A stretch of 64,000 nucleotides of DNA from Paenibacillus wynnii (GCF_000757885.1 NZ_JQCR01000003.1:1984001-2048000); one strand, 5' to 3'; shown: positions 8,557 to 17,371, counted from the stretch's first letter. The notes: a model not told the origin generated them from the sequence alone. Numbers and translations are program-made.

Positions 8557-9888
8557 CTAATACCGGGTTACGCCGTCTTTTGTGACAAGTGCATAGACTA
8601 AAGGCTGCGGAGCTACCGGTTCTGGAGTAATACGGTAAGCTTCAAGCACCTTGCTCACCGCTTCGCGAACTTTACTCTCACTAGCGTCATTTACATGCAA
8701 TACGGCCAGAGTATTACCTTGTTCAACGGCATCTCCAACTTTTTTGGACAAGTGAATGCCCACTGCCAGATCTATCACAGATTCCTTTGTTTCACGGCCC
8801 GCCCCAAGCAGCATCGCCGCAACACCAATCTCTTCTGCCTGAATACCTTCTACATAACCGCTGGTTGCAGCTTTTACTTCGATAAAGGTTTTGGCTGTTG
8901 GCAGTGTATCCGGGAATTCGATCTGGGATGCATCCCCGTTTTGTGCGCCAACCATTTGCTTAAACTTCTCCAGTGCCGAGCCGTCTTCAATGTGAGCCTT
9001 CAGGATTGCCCGGGCTTCCACGTCATCTTTTGCTTTGCCGCCAAGCACCAGCATGTGACTGCCTAGAATCAGGCAAACCTCTTCCAGATCCTTAGGTCCG
9101 CGACCCATCAGCGTCTCAATACCCTCTTTAACTTCAAGAGCGTTACCGATGCCAAATCCAAGCGGCTGATCCATATCACTGATGACCGCTACGGTGTTGC
9201 GTCCCAGATGAGTACCGATATCTACCATAGCCTGTGCAAGCTCAATAGATCGATCCAGAGTTTTCATAAAAGCACCGCTGCCGGTTTTGACATCGAGAAC
9301 GATGGCATCCGCCCCTGCGGCAATTTTCTTGCTCATTACAGAGCTTGCGATCAGTGGAATAGATTCCACAGTCGCCGTTACATCACGCAGCGCATAGAGT
9401 TTCTTGTCTGCAGGAGTGATATTACCCGACTGTCCGATTACGGCTGCGCCGATTTCACCGACTTGAGCGAAAAAGCGCTCACGGTCCATCTCTACAGAGA
9501 AGCCTGTAATAGATTCCAGCTTATCAATGGTACCTCCCGTATGCCCGAGTCCGCGTCCGGACATCTTGGCAACAGGGACTCCAGCAGCAGCTACCAGCGG
9601 AGCCAGGACAATCGTAGTCTTATCGCCTACACCGCCAGTAGAGTGCTTGTCCACCTTAATCCCTGCAATAGGACTCAGATCGATCTGATCACCGGAATTT
9701 GCCATTTCCATGGTTAAATCTCCGGTTTCCCGGGCGTTCATCCCTTGGAAATAAACAGCCATTGCCCATGCTGAAATCTGATAGTCGGGGATTTCTCCGT
9801 TGCTGTAGCCTTGAACCAGATATGCAATTTCCTCACGGGTTAGCTCTCCGCCGTCTCTTTTCTTCTGGATGATATCGACGGCTCTCAT
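8557..9888 (-). CDS. pdp: Pyrimidine-nucleoside phosphorylase
   Basis: A 443-residue thymidine/pyrimidine-nucleoside phosphorylase that splits thymidine, deoxyuridine and uridine with phosphate into base and (deoxy)ribose-1-phosphate. The family signature region KHSTGGVGDK (residues 81-90) contacts phosphate, and GRGLGHTGGT follows at about 112-121. Length is typical. It overlaps the preceding purine nucleoside phosphorylase by four bases (ATGA, 9885-9888). It is last in the order deoB-PNP-PNP-pdp, a nucleoside salvage operon that feeds ribose phosphates to DeoB. Confidence 0.95.
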   Translation of the reverse strand: MRAVDIIQKKRDGGELTREEIAYLVQGYSNGEIPDYQISAWAMAVYFQGMNARETGDLTMEMANSGDQIDLSPIAGIKVDKHSTGGVGDKTTIVLAPLVAAAGVPVAKMSGRGLGHTGGTIDKLESITGFSVEMDRERFFAQVGEIGAAVIGQSGNITPADKKLYALRDVTATVESIPLIASSVMSKKIAAGADAIVLDVKTGSGAFMKTLDRSIELAQAMVDIGTHLGRNTVAVISDMDQPLGFGIGNALEVKEGIETLMGRGPKDLEEVCLILGSHMLVLGGKAKDDVEARAILKAHIEDGSALEKFKQMVGAQNGDASQIEFPDTLPTAKTFIEVKAATSGYVEGIQAEEIGVAAMLLGAGRETKESVIDLAVGIHLSKKVGDAVEQGNTLAVLHVNDASESKVREAVSKVLEAYRITPEPVAPQPLVYALVTKDGVTRY

Positions 9889-10754
9889 ACTTCAACCTGT
9901 ACTTCGCGTACGAAAGCACGAACCAATCCGATAAATTTAGGTTTTGTAAGATTCGCTACCTTAACTACCTGCTCATGAGTTAACGGCTCTAATTCCTCAC
10001 CGATTGCCATATCTGTAATGCATGTTATTCCCAGTACCCGGAGTTGGCTATGGCTGGCTGCTATGACTTCAGGAACCGTGGACATGCCAACAGCATCGCC
10101 GCCGAGGTAAGCGAGCATTTTAAGTTCAGCCGGTGTTTCATAGGTAGGTCCGCTAATGCCTGCGTACACGCCTTCTTGAAGCTCAAGAGTTTCGCCTTGC
10201 GTTCCTTTTACTTCTATAGCAAGTTTTTTGGCAAGGGCAATATATTCATGATCATAAGCCCGGGACATATCAGGGAAGCGAACACCTAGCTCTGGATCAT
10301 TAGGTCCGATCAGTGGATTGTCTCCTGTCATGTTCAAATGGTCGGTAATCAACATTAGATCACCAGCTTTGAACGCTTTGTTCATACCGCCCCCGGCATT
10401 GGTAATTACGAGCGTTTTGATGCCCAGCTTTGCTAGAACGTAAACCGGAAGTACAACCTTGCGCATAGCATATCCTTCATAGAAGTGAAAGCGTCCTTGC
10501 ATAATTATAACGTCCTTGCCTTCCAACTTTCCGATGACAAAGCGGCCCGCATGGCCCACAACCGTAGATTGTGGGAAATGTGGAATTTCTTCATAAGGCA
10601 GGTAGACTGCATCTTCAATTTGGTCACCAAGATCGCCTAGACCCGAACCCAGAATCAATCCGATGGTTGGGGAATACGCACCCAGTTTAGATTTTACATA
10701 TTCAGCGGCTTCCTTAACTTGTGCGCCGTAAGCGACAGTGGCTGTTTGTGTCAT
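9885..10754 (-). CDS. Purine-nucleoside phosphorylase, first-type paralogue with Asp at the base-binding position
   Basis: A 289-residue trimeric-type purine nucleoside phosphorylase (phosphate-binding GSGLG at 36-40, HFYEGY, GPTYETPAE). It is a paralogue of the neighbour at 10794-11618. The position equivalent to human Asn243, which recognises the 6-oxo group, is Asp248 here (CITDMAIG), where the neighbour keeps Asn. In human PNP this exchange lets the enzyme accept adenosine, so a different purine preference is plausible. It also reads NAGGGMN where the family usually has NAAGG. Ribosome binding site AGGAGG. It is translationally coupled to pdp. Confidence 0.88.
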   Translation of the reverse strand: MTQTATVAYGAQVKEAAEYVKSKLGAYSPTIGLILGSGLGDLGDQIEDAVYLPYEEIPHFPQSTVVGHAGRFVIGKLEGKDVIIMQGRFHFYEGYAMRKVVLPVYVLAKLGIKTLVITNAGGGMNKAFKAGDLMLITDHLNMTGDNPLIGPNDPELGVRFPDMSRAYDHEYIALAKKLAIEVKGTQGETLELQEGVYAGISGPTYETPAELKMLAYLGGDAVGMSTVPEVIAASHSQLRVLGITCITDMAIGEELEPLTHEQVVKVANLTKPKFIGLVRAFVREVQVEV

Positions 10755-10793
10755 GTATTTTTCCTCCTGAATTAAATGATGTGTAATTACAAT

Positions 10794-11618
10794 CTACATT
10801 TTAGGAATAAAACCCAGTACCAGCTTCAAGAAGTGCTCGCGCACCCGCTCAGCCGTTTCCATAACCTCGCTATGATTCAACGGTTGATCTAGAATACCTG
10901 CAGCCATGTTCGTGATACAGGAAATCCCAAGCACTTCGATACCGGCGTGGCGGGCAACTATAGTCTCGGAGACTGTGGACATCCCCACTGCATCTGCACC
11001 TTGGCGGCGCAGCATAACGATCTCTGCCGGAGTCTCATAGGTAGGTCCAAGCAGACCCGCATATACGCCTTCCTTGAACTCAAAGCCCTGTGCTGCTGCC
11101 GTTTCTTTGGCAATGTTGATCAGGCGGCGGCTGTATGCGGACGACATATCGGGAAATCTCACGCCAAGCTCGGCATCATTTGGACCTGTAAGCGGATTAT
11201 GACCCGTAAGATTAAGCTGGTCGGTAATCAGCATAAGATCACCTGGAGTGAAGCTCATGTTAACTCCGCCCGCTGCATTTGTTACGAGCAGGCTTGTAAC
11301 TCCCAGCTCTTTCATAACGCGTACAGGAAATGCGGTGACTTCAGGTCCATACCCTTCATACATGTGAAAGCGACCCTTCATCATTACAACACGGCGTCCT
11401 TCAATCTTGCCGATTAATAGTTCACCTTCATGTCCTTCTACTGTAGACACAGGAAAATGTGGAATTTCATTATATGGAATACTGATTCCTTCTGTAATCA
11501 GATCGGCCAGAACACCGAGGCCAGAACCGAGAATCAGACCGATTTCCGGTGCCTCCGGACTTTTGCTTTGAATATAAGCGGCTGCTTCTTGAATTGTACT
11601 TTTACTTACTACGCTCAT
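10794..11618 (-). CDS. Purine-nucleoside phosphorylase, canonical
   Basis: A 274-residue purine nucleoside phosphorylase of the trimeric inosine/guanosine type. GSGLGVL lies near residue 32, HMYEGYG near 88, NAAGG near 116 and the base-binding Asn237 in CITNMAAG. It is the expected punA/pupG orthologue in the deoB-pnp-pdp operon. It lies 18 bases after deoB and 39 bases before the second PNP. The ribosome binding site GGGGGAA precedes ATG 11618. Length matches Bacillus homologues (about 271-274). Confidence 0.93.
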   Translation of the reverse strand: MSVVSKSTIQEAAAYIQSKSPEAPEIGLILGSGLGVLADLITEGISIPYNEIPHFPVSTVEGHEGELLIGKIEGRRVVMMKGRFHMYEGYGPEVTAFPVRVMKELGVTSLLVTNAAGGVNMSFTPGDLMLITDQLNLTGHNPLTGPNDAELGVRFPDMSSAYSRRLINIAKETAAAQGFEFKEGVYAGLLGPTYETPAEIVMLRRQGADAVGMSTVSETIVARHAGIEVLGISCITNMAAGILDQPLNHSEVMETAERVREHFLKLVLGFIPKM

Positions 11619-11636
11619 TGATTGTTCCCCCTATGT

Positions 11637-12815
11637 CTATTTCAATTCTCCTAAAAAGCTTGTCCCGTACTGCGGCGCTTTTGCACCAAAGTTATCGGCT
11701 ATCGTTGCAGCAACATCAGAGAATGTTGTTCTAATTCCAAGGCTGTCCGGTTGGTTTAATCCCGGGCTATACACAAGTAAAGGTACAAATTCACGTGTAT
11801 GATCCGTCCCGCTATGGACAGGGTCATTCCCATGGTCGGCTGAGATGATCAAGAGATCTTGATCACCAAGCGTAGACATAATCTCAGGCAGAGCCTCGTC
11901 AAACACTTCAAGGGCTCGTCCGTAACCCTGTGGATCGCGGCGGTGTCCATAAAGGGAGTCAAAGTCAACCAAGTTCGTAAATAGAAATCCATTAAAAGGC
12001 TTCCGCAGTTGCTCAATCGTAATTTCCACACCATGCTCGTTGCTCTTAGTAGGATAGGATGCTGTAACCCCTTCACCTGTGAAAATATCATCGATCTTGC
12101 CTACAGCAATCACATCCTTGCCAATATCAGCCAAAGCATTCATAACCGTCGGCTCAGGCGGCTTCACAGCATAATCATGACGGTTCGAGGTACGTGCAAA
12201 GCTACCCGGTTGTCCAATATAAGGGCGGGCAATTACGCGGCCTACGGAGAACTCGGGAGCCATCGTCAGCTCACGGGCGATTTTACAAGCGCTATATAGT
12301 TCCTCCAACGGGATAATATCCTCATGCGCAGCCAATTGAAATACACTGTCTGCTGAGGTATACACAATCCATGCACCTGTCTTCATTTGCTCCTCGCCGT
12401 ATTCAACGAGAATCTCGGTGCCTGATGCCGGTTTGTTGCCGATTACTTTGCGGCCTGTTGCCGCCTCAAATTTCTCGATCAATTCTGCTGGAAATCCATC
12501 AGGATAGGTATTGAAAGGGACTTCAATTTTCAGACCCATCAGCTCCCAGTGGCCGGTCATGGTATCTTTACCTACAGATACCTCTTGCATTTTACCGTAA
12601 TACCCCGTTGGCGAAGTGACCGGTGCAAGCGGTGGCAAAGGTGCAATATTGGCAAGTCCTAGCTTTTGCAAGTTGGGCAGCTTCAGACCGGGAACCTGTT
12701 CTAGTATATGTCCAAGGGTATGAGACCCCGCATCCCCGAAACTTATAGCATCCGGTGCCTCACCAATTCCAACACTGTCCAAAACAATAAAGCAAATTCG
12801 ATTAAAAGAGGACAT
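11637..12815 (-). CDS. deoB: Phosphopentomutase
   Basis: A 392-residue manganese-dependent phosphopentomutase of the alkaline phosphatase superfamily. It interconverts ribose- or deoxyribose-1- and 5-phosphate, taking the product of the nucleoside phosphorylases encoded downstream. Visible motifs are FIVLDSVGIGEAPDA at the N-terminus (metal Asp), KDTMTGHWE with the phosphorylated Thr around residue 86, and ISADHGNDP plus DHTREFVP near the C-terminus. I choose ATG 12815 (GGGAG eleven bases upstream) over a GTG at 12827 which abuts the ribosome binding site. Confidence 0.95.
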   Translation of the reverse strand: MSSFNRICFIVLDSVGIGEAPDAISFGDAGSHTLGHILEQVPGLKLPNLQKLGLANIAPLPPLAPVTSPTGYYGKMQEVSVGKDTMTGHWELMGLKIEVPFNTYPDGFPAELIEKFEAATGRKVIGNKPASGTEILVEYGEEQMKTGAWIVYTSADSVFQLAAHEDIIPLEELYSACKIARELTMAPEFSVGRVIARPYIGQPGSFARTSNRHDYAVKPPEPTVMNALADIGKDVIAVGKIDDIFTGEGVTASYPTKSNEHGVEITIEQLRKPFNGFLFTNLVDFDSLYGHRRDPQGYGRALEVFDEALPEIMSTLGDQDLLIISADHGNDPVHSGTDHTREFVPLLVYSPGLNQPDSLGIRTTFSDVAATIADNFGAKAPQYGTSFLGELK

Positions 12816-12869
12816 TCTTGTCTTCACTCCCTCATAATATGCATAATTTAAATTTTAGAATCCAACAAG

Positions 12870-12890
12870 AAGAAACGGTTTGCCGTTTCA
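12870..12890 (-). terminator. Weak hairpin downstream of xerD
   Basis: On the minus strand GAAACGG, loop, CCGTTTC (arms 12883-12889 and 12872-12878) is followed by TTCTTGTT. The stem is short and the T-tract interrupted, so partial read-through into deoB is likely. Confidence 0.45.
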
Positions 12891-13041
12891 TACAGACCGG
12901 TACCCGCTTCCAACACTCTTATATTACCCTTTTAGGCGTAATGCTTCCCTCATACACGATAAATTTGCTAATTTTCTCAAAATTGACCTTACAAGAACTT
13001 GTGAATACACTCCACAATAATAAAGCGTTTTCTAAGGTTAT

Positions 13042-13935
13042 TCACTTGGCTCTGGGGTGATGGCTCTCATAAACTTCCTTCATGTTCCTGCGCGCAATTC
13101 CGCTGTAAAGCTGAGTAGTCGATATATCAGCATGTCCCAGCATGTGCTGAACAGAACGCAAATCTGCACCACCCTCCAGCAAATGGGCAGCGAACGAATG
13201 CCGCAGCGTATGAGGTGTGATATCCTGAGCAATATCCGCTTCCCGTGCGTACTTCTTTATAATTTTCCAGAAGCCTTGCCGGGTTAGACGCCCGCCCAGA
13301 CTATTCAGGAACAGTGCCGGCTCCAACACATCCTGACGAAGAAGCTTGTCCCGCATGCTTCCGACATACGTAGCTACACACTCTGCCGCAATATTGCCAA
13401 TAGGAACCACCCGCTCCTTACCCGCCGAGCCTGAACACCTCGCATATTTCATTTCTGTATGAACGTCTTCCACATTAAATGAAATCAACTCAGATACCCT
13501 TATTCCAGTCGCATATAATAACTCAAGCATAGCCTTATCCCGCATACCCTGAGGTAAATTTTCATTGGGAGCGGCCAGTAATTTTTCCATTTCTTGTACG
13601 GTCAGCACCATTGGTGATTTCTTATCCGGCTTCATCGTTTCCATCTCCAGCGATGGATCCTGATGAATCAATCTTTCTTTTAGCAAATAATGAAAAAAAG
13701 AACGGATGGAAACCGTATTACGGTTAACCGTTGCCGCTGCCCGTCCAGCTTGACGGAGTCCGCCGAGATAGAGAGTCACATGGATTTTCTTAATCTCTTC
13801 CGGCATTTCAATACCCCGTTCCCCTACAAAATCCAGAAACTGCGAAATATCCCGCCCGTAAGATTCCAACGTGTTCAAGGACAATCCTCTATCCCTGGAC
13901 AAATACAGCATAAAGGGTTCCAAGTATGTCTTCAT
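13042..13935 (-). CDS. xerD: Site-specific tyrosine recombinase XerD
   Basis: A 297-residue tyrosine recombinase that resolves chromosome dimers at dif with XerC. The N-terminal SAM-like core-binding domain spans about residues 1-85. The catalytic domain shows Arg in TGIRVSELI, the HTLRHSFAAHLLEGG box (His, Arg), HMLGH and the nucleophile Tyr in STTQLYSGI. ATG 13935 with AGGAGC eight bases upstream is preferred to an adjacent TTG. The order fur-DUF4227-xerD-deoB is the same as in B. subtilis (fur-yqzK-ripX-drm), supporting XerD over XerC. Confidence 0.94.
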   Translation of the reverse strand: MKTYLEPFMLYLSRDRGLSLNTLESYGRDISQFLDFVGERGIEMPEEIKKIHVTLYLGGLRQAGRAAATVNRNTVSIRSFFHYLLKERLIHQDPSLEMETMKPDKKSPMVLTVQEMEKLLAAPNENLPQGMRDKAMLELLYATGIRVSELISFNVEDVHTEMKYARCSGSAGKERVVPIGNIAAECVATYVGSMRDKLLRQDVLEPALFLNSLGGRLTRQGFWKIIKKYAREADIAQDITPHTLRHSFAAHLLEGGADLRSVQHMLGHADISTTQLYSGIARRNMKEVYESHHPRAK

Positions 13936-14058
13936 CAATTCACGCTCCTATCTTACGCCGCCGTTCTTAATGGCTCAAGTACAGCACCTCAGAGTGGCCT
14001 TACTTTTGAACTTCATTCGACATGCTTCAATCTTTTTCCTGCTTTTTTTCGGACCTCT

Positions 14059-14292
14059 TCACTCTCCGTACCAGTAATAAAAACGCAAGCGTTCCTTCAG
14101 ATTCAAATCATTTTCTCTATGGAAATTCTCGTGAAATGCTTTAACAGCAGACCCTTCCGGTATACCGTAATCATTTATAGGATTAATCCAATCTTCAAGT
14201 AGGTTCATAACACAATAGAACAGATAACTTATCGCTACGAACATAATCATAAAATACAGACGCCGCAAAGCTTTGGGAATAGAAATAATCAT
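14059..14292 (-). CDS. DUF4227 (YqzK-like) membrane protein
   Basis: A 77-residue protein with one N-terminal membrane segment (LYFMIMFVAISYLFYCVM) and a charged C-terminal half. It corresponds to YqzK of B. subtilis by position between fur and xerD and by the pattern of the sequence. I place the start at ATG 14292 because ATAGGAGGG lies nine bases upstream; a longer reading from 14346 has no such site. Function unknown. Confidence 0.8.
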   Translation of the reverse strand: MIISIPKALRRLYFMIMFVAISYLFYCVMNLLEDWINPINDYGIPEGSAVKAFHENFHRENDLNLKERLRFYYWYGE

Positions 14293-14430
14293 TTGGTTCC
14301 CTCCTATAAGTTTTGCGTAAGCAAACCTGGTTTCGTTTCGGGACAACCCGCTCGTACACCTTATGCTTATTAGGAGGTATTTATGTATGTTGCTCTACCG
14401 GAGTAATGGATTAAACTATAGCCAAACTGT

Positions 14431-14469
14431 AAAAGCTCTCTCCGGTAATCTTACCGGAAAGAGCTTTTA
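14431..14469. terminator. Terminator downstream of fur
   Basis: AAAAGCTCTCTCCGGTAA pairs almost fully with TTACCGGAAAGAGCTTTT; on the minus strand, which carries fur, the stem ends in a T-rich stretch. Transcription of fur therefore probably ends before DUF4227. Confidence 0.75.
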
Positions 14470-14490
14470 GCGGTATATCTTCATCTATGA

Positions 14491-14958
14491 TTACTCCGAA
14501 CGGTTCCCGTCCGGATTATTCTTGTCCTTGCAGCGGTGACAAATTCCGTGAAAATCAAGTCTGTGATCGAGCACAGTGAAATTGTATTCAACCTCCAGCT
14601 TTTCTTCTAGAGGACCTAGCCAATCTTCGCGAATCTCGTCCATACTTCCACATTGCACACAAATTAGATGGTGATGATGATGTTTCGCAGTATCCGTACG
14701 CAGGTCATATCGTGCAACACCGTCGCCGAAGTTAATCTTCTCCACAACATGCAATTCACTAAGTAATTCCAAGGTTCGATATACGGTAGCTAGACCGATT
14801 TCAGGAGCCTTCTCTTTGACGAGCATGAATACGTCCTCGGCGCTCAGATGATCCTCTTCATTCTCTAGTAGCACTCTTACGGTTGCTTCCCGTTGAGGTG
14901 TAAGCTTATATCCATGGGATTGTAGCTGCTGCTTAATTTTATCTATCCGGGCTTCCAT
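14491..14958 (-). CDS. fur: Fur family transcriptional regulator
   Basis: A 155-residue metal-dependent repressor. The winged helix occupies residues 1-85 (YKLTPQREATVRVLLE; ATVYRTLELL recognition helix). The dimerisation domain carries the histidine cluster HHHHHLICVQCG and two CxxC pairs (CVQCG; CHRCKD) that bind structural zinc. The genomic place (fur-DUF4227-xerD) is that of B. subtilis fur (yqkL) rather than zur or perR. GGGGGAGG precedes the ATG. A strong Fur box at 2772-2790 in this window is a likely target. Confidence 0.92.
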   Translation of the reverse strand: MEARIDKIKQQLQSHGYKLTPQREATVRVLLENEEDHLSAEDVFMLVKEKAPEIGLATVYRTLELLSELHVVEKINFGDGVARYDLRTDTAKHHHHHLICVQCGSMDEIREDWLGPLEEKLEVEYNFTVLDHRLDFHGICHRCKDKNNPDGNRSE

Positions 14959-15131
14959 TGTCTGCCTCCCCCTAGGAAAAGTACCGCACCGGGCCTCAAA
15001 CCACTTCTTTCATTATAGGGGGAGTCGGTTTGAGAAGTCAAACGCTTTTACTATCCCGTCAGGATTCCAACTCCCTTGATTTAATCATTTAAATCTTCAT
15101 TATTCAGAATACTTCTTACGGTCTAACTGTA

Positions 15132-15421
15132 AAAACGAAATGGGGCAAACTGTACCCCAAGGAAATGCAGTCTTGGGAGGAACAACTCTCCACTTTGCTG
15201 AGCTTTTATAAGTATCCTGCGTTAATTAAGGAAGCGATCTACACCTCCAATCCCATTGAGCGAATGAATAAGGAAATTCGCAAGCGACTGAAGCCGATGA
15301 ACAGCCTGATTCCCATACTCTTTGGGGCGGGGGAACCCCGCCCCAAAGAGTATCCACACCTACTAACAAACTACTGGGAAACTACTTCCTACTCTCTTAC
15401 GCAAACTTCTTGACGCTACCA
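15132..15421 (+). pseudogene. IS256-family transposase remnant with right terminal repeat
   Basis: Reading from about 15132, KWGKLYPKEMQSWEEQL then TLLSFYKYPALIKEAIYTS and NPIERMNKEIRKRLKPMNSL are the conserved C-terminal part of IS256-type (mutator) transposases. Similarity stops at NSL (about 15308); the following 40 bases are a perfect palindrome. The end TACGCAAACTTCTTGACGCTACC (positions 15399-15421) looks like an IS256-type right terminal repeat. Everything upstream of the last quarter of the transposase is gone, so the element is dead. Confidence 0.75.
15315..15353. repeat. 18-bp perfect hairpin with GAA loop
   Basis: ATACTCTTTGGGGCGGGG (15315-15332) and its exact reverse complement (15336-15353) flank a three-base GAA loop. 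It begins where IS256 similarity ends. There is no U-tract on either side, so it is not a normal intrinsic terminator. Confidence 0.9.
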
Positions 15422-15447
15422 AAATCGGAGGTAGCTCCGTGAACTAG

Positions 15448-15620
15448 ATGTATTTTATACACTTATTTCTAGCTTTTGGCGCTCGGATGTATGGATAGAT
15501 GTACTTTGTGCAACTAAAAACACGAATAAGCCGGTTGAACCCCGGAATATCAAAAAATAAGTGTATAAAGTGCAATTAAACACCCTAAAGTGTGCTATGG
15601 GAGAAATATAAGTGTACATT
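15448..15620. repeat. Degenerate short repeats (ATAAGTGTAc..TTGTGCAAcTAaA)
   Basis: Related copies occur at 15495-15523 (ATAGATGTACTTTGTGCAAC then TAAAAACAC), 15557-15584 (ATAAGTGTATAAAGTGCAAT then TAAACACC), and 15608-15620 joined to 17264-17280 (ATAAGTGTACATT / GTGCAACTATA), the last split by the IS. An inverted partial copy is at 15448-15469. No gene is seen in this stretch. The function of the repeats is unknown. Confidence 0.65.
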
Positions 15621-17263
15621 GGAGTCAATTTCATAATTCAAAACCCTTGATGTATAAGGGATTTTGAGCACACAAAAAAGGAGTACCTACCCAATTTCTC
15701 GAAGTTTAAGTTACCACACCAAAACGAGAGAAAGAAGGAGGACCCCATGTATAGTATACAACAAGAAGAGCTATTCTCCATGGAAGATTTAATGAACATG
15801 CAAGCTGAACCCAAATGTGTGGCAGTACTGGACTATCTCCCGATGAATACGATTCTACGTGCAATTAACAAACGTACGGTGCGGGGACGGCCTGAAGAAC
15901 TCAATACTCGGGCGATGATTTACTCTTTAGTGATTGGCAAAATGGAGCGTATCCCTTCGGTGAAAGATATCATTCGACGCTTGCATGACAATGAGTCCTT
16001 TCGAAAACGTTGCCGGTTTACGGAATCCGATCGAATTCCAAGTGGTCCCGCCTACTCACGACTTACAACAAAACTGCACCAGTGTGGGGTGCTGAATAAC
16101 GTGATGGACCAGATTGTTGAGCAGGCGATTGCGGAGGGGTTTATTTCTGGCGAAACACTTGCGGTGGATTCTTCTCATTTGGAGGCTTGGGATTGTCATC
16201 CGAAAATAAAAGAACAAACGAAACCCAGAAAGGCAGCAAAACCCCAAAAAGCAGCCAAAGCCCTACTTAAAGAAAAACAGCCCGCCCCAATACCCGAAAA
16301 ACCAGAAAAACCCAAACGGAATAAACGTGGACGGGTACCTCAAACGGAAAAGGCGGCTTGGGAAGAACAAATGGCGGCATACGAAGCATCCTTAACCATC
16401 TTCGAGAAAAAAGTAGCAGAAATGCTGGACGTCAGCTACGATGAACTGCTGGCTCAGATGCCCCAGTATCCCAGTACCGGTGGCAAAGGCGACCCCCGGG
16501 GAAATGGTCGGATGATGTACTGGTACGGATATAAAGCGAATCTGCTCGTAGACACGCAAAGTCAATTTATAGTCAGCAGTTTGTTTAGTTCTGGGCATGT
16601 ATCGGACCAGCGACTGGCTATTGTTTTACTGAAAGGGTTGGAGCAAAAATTTCCTCAATTAACGGTGAAGTATGTGCTTGCAGACAAAGGGTATGATTCT
16701 GGAGCGGTCTACCAGCAGGCTCGAAGGAATGGAGCCTATGCGTTAATTCCGATGATTCAGCACGCGAAAGAAGTGCCCGAGGGCCAGGATGAAGAAGGCC
16801 GTCCGATTTGTAAACAAGGGCATCTCTACAGTTACGATAGCTTTGATGAAAAATATGGAACACTAAAATACACAAGTCCCAAAGAATGTAAAACCTGTAC
16901 GTTTAGCGACAAAGGTTGCCAGAAAGTACACAAAATTCGAATCGAAACAGACCTTCGCCGGTATACAGCACCGGCGCGTGGAAGTAGCAAGTTTAAGAAG
17001 TTATTTAAGAAGCGAACAGCGATTGAACGCGTATTTGCCTACTTGAAGCTTTATTTCAATATGGGGGGTAGCCGTCAGTTAAACACACGTTCCAGGGTGG
17101 ATTTCGAACTTAGTTGTCTCACCTACAACTTGTGTAAGTATGCACTTGAAAAGCTAAACCAAGAGATCTCAAAAAAGAAGCAAATCGCCTAATTTTTAAA
17201 AATAGAATATATGCTTTTGGAGTACTGCAGCTTTAATTCACAGGGCATTATGAAATTGACTCC
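15621..17263 (+). mobile_element. Complete insertion sequence, 1643 bp, DDE transposase
   Basis: Perfect 17-bp terminal inverted repeats GGAGTCAATTTCATAAT (15621-15637) and its reverse complement (17247-17263) flank one transposase gene. The element is flanked by ATT on both sides (15618-15620 and 17264-17266), a possible 3-bp target duplication. It interrupts one copy of the short dispersed repeat, which can be rejoined across the insertion. The element separates fur from spoIIM and looks intact and potentially active. Confidence 0.88.
15747..17192 (+). CDS. DDE transposase (DUF772 / DDE_Tnp_1 type)
   Basis: A 481-residue transposase with full length and no frameshift. The N-terminal DUF772-like helical region covers about residues 15-110. 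A lysine/proline-rich linker spans about 150-200. The DDE catalytic residues are probably in AVDSSHLEAW, VLADKGYDS and RTAIERVFAYLK. A cysteine cluster (CKTCTFSDKGC) precedes the last motif, as in IS1182-like transposases. GAAGGAGGAC provides the ribosome binding site. The exact IS family is uncertain (IS1182 or a related IS4/IS5 group). Confidence 0.88.
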   Translation: MYSIQQEELFSMEDLMNMQAEPKCVAVLDYLPMNTILRAINKRTVRGRPEELNTRAMIYSLVIGKMERIPSVKDIIRRLHDNESFRKRCRFTESDRIPSGPAYSRLTTKLHQCGVLNNVMDQIVEQAIAEGFISGETLAVDSSHLEAWDCHPKIKEQTKPRKAAKPQKAAKALLKEKQPAPIPEKPEKPKRNKRGRVPQTEKAAWEEQMAAYEASLTIFEKKVAEMLDVSYDELLAQMPQYPSTGGKGDPRGNGRMMYWYGYKANLLVDTQSQFIVSSLFSSGHVSDQRLAIVLLKGLEQKFPQLTVKYVLADKGYDSGAVYQQARRNGAYALIPMIQHAKEVPEGQDEEGRPICKQGHLYSYDSFDEKYGTLKYTSPKECKTCTFSDKGCQKVHKIRIETDLRRYTAPARGSSKFKKLFKKRTAIERVFAYLKLYFNMGGSRQLNTRSRVDFELSCLTYNLCKYALEKLNQEISKKKQIA

Positions 17264-17322
17264 ATTGTGCAACTATATAGATTGAAACCCATATAGGTAG
17301 ACGATTTGCCGTAGTTGTCGCG

Positions 17323-17371
17323 GATAATTTGGGAGATACTTCTACTCTCATACACAAACTTCTTGAGGCCA
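17323..17371 (+). repeat. Second IS256-type right-end remnant
   Basis: The stretch ending TACACAAACTTCTTGAGGCC-ACC aligns over about 50 bases with 15373-15421, including TACTCTC, CAAACTTCTTGA and terminal ACC. It is therefore a second right end of a related IS256-like element with nothing of its transposase left. The segment 17264-17480 holds no gene. Confidence 0.55.
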
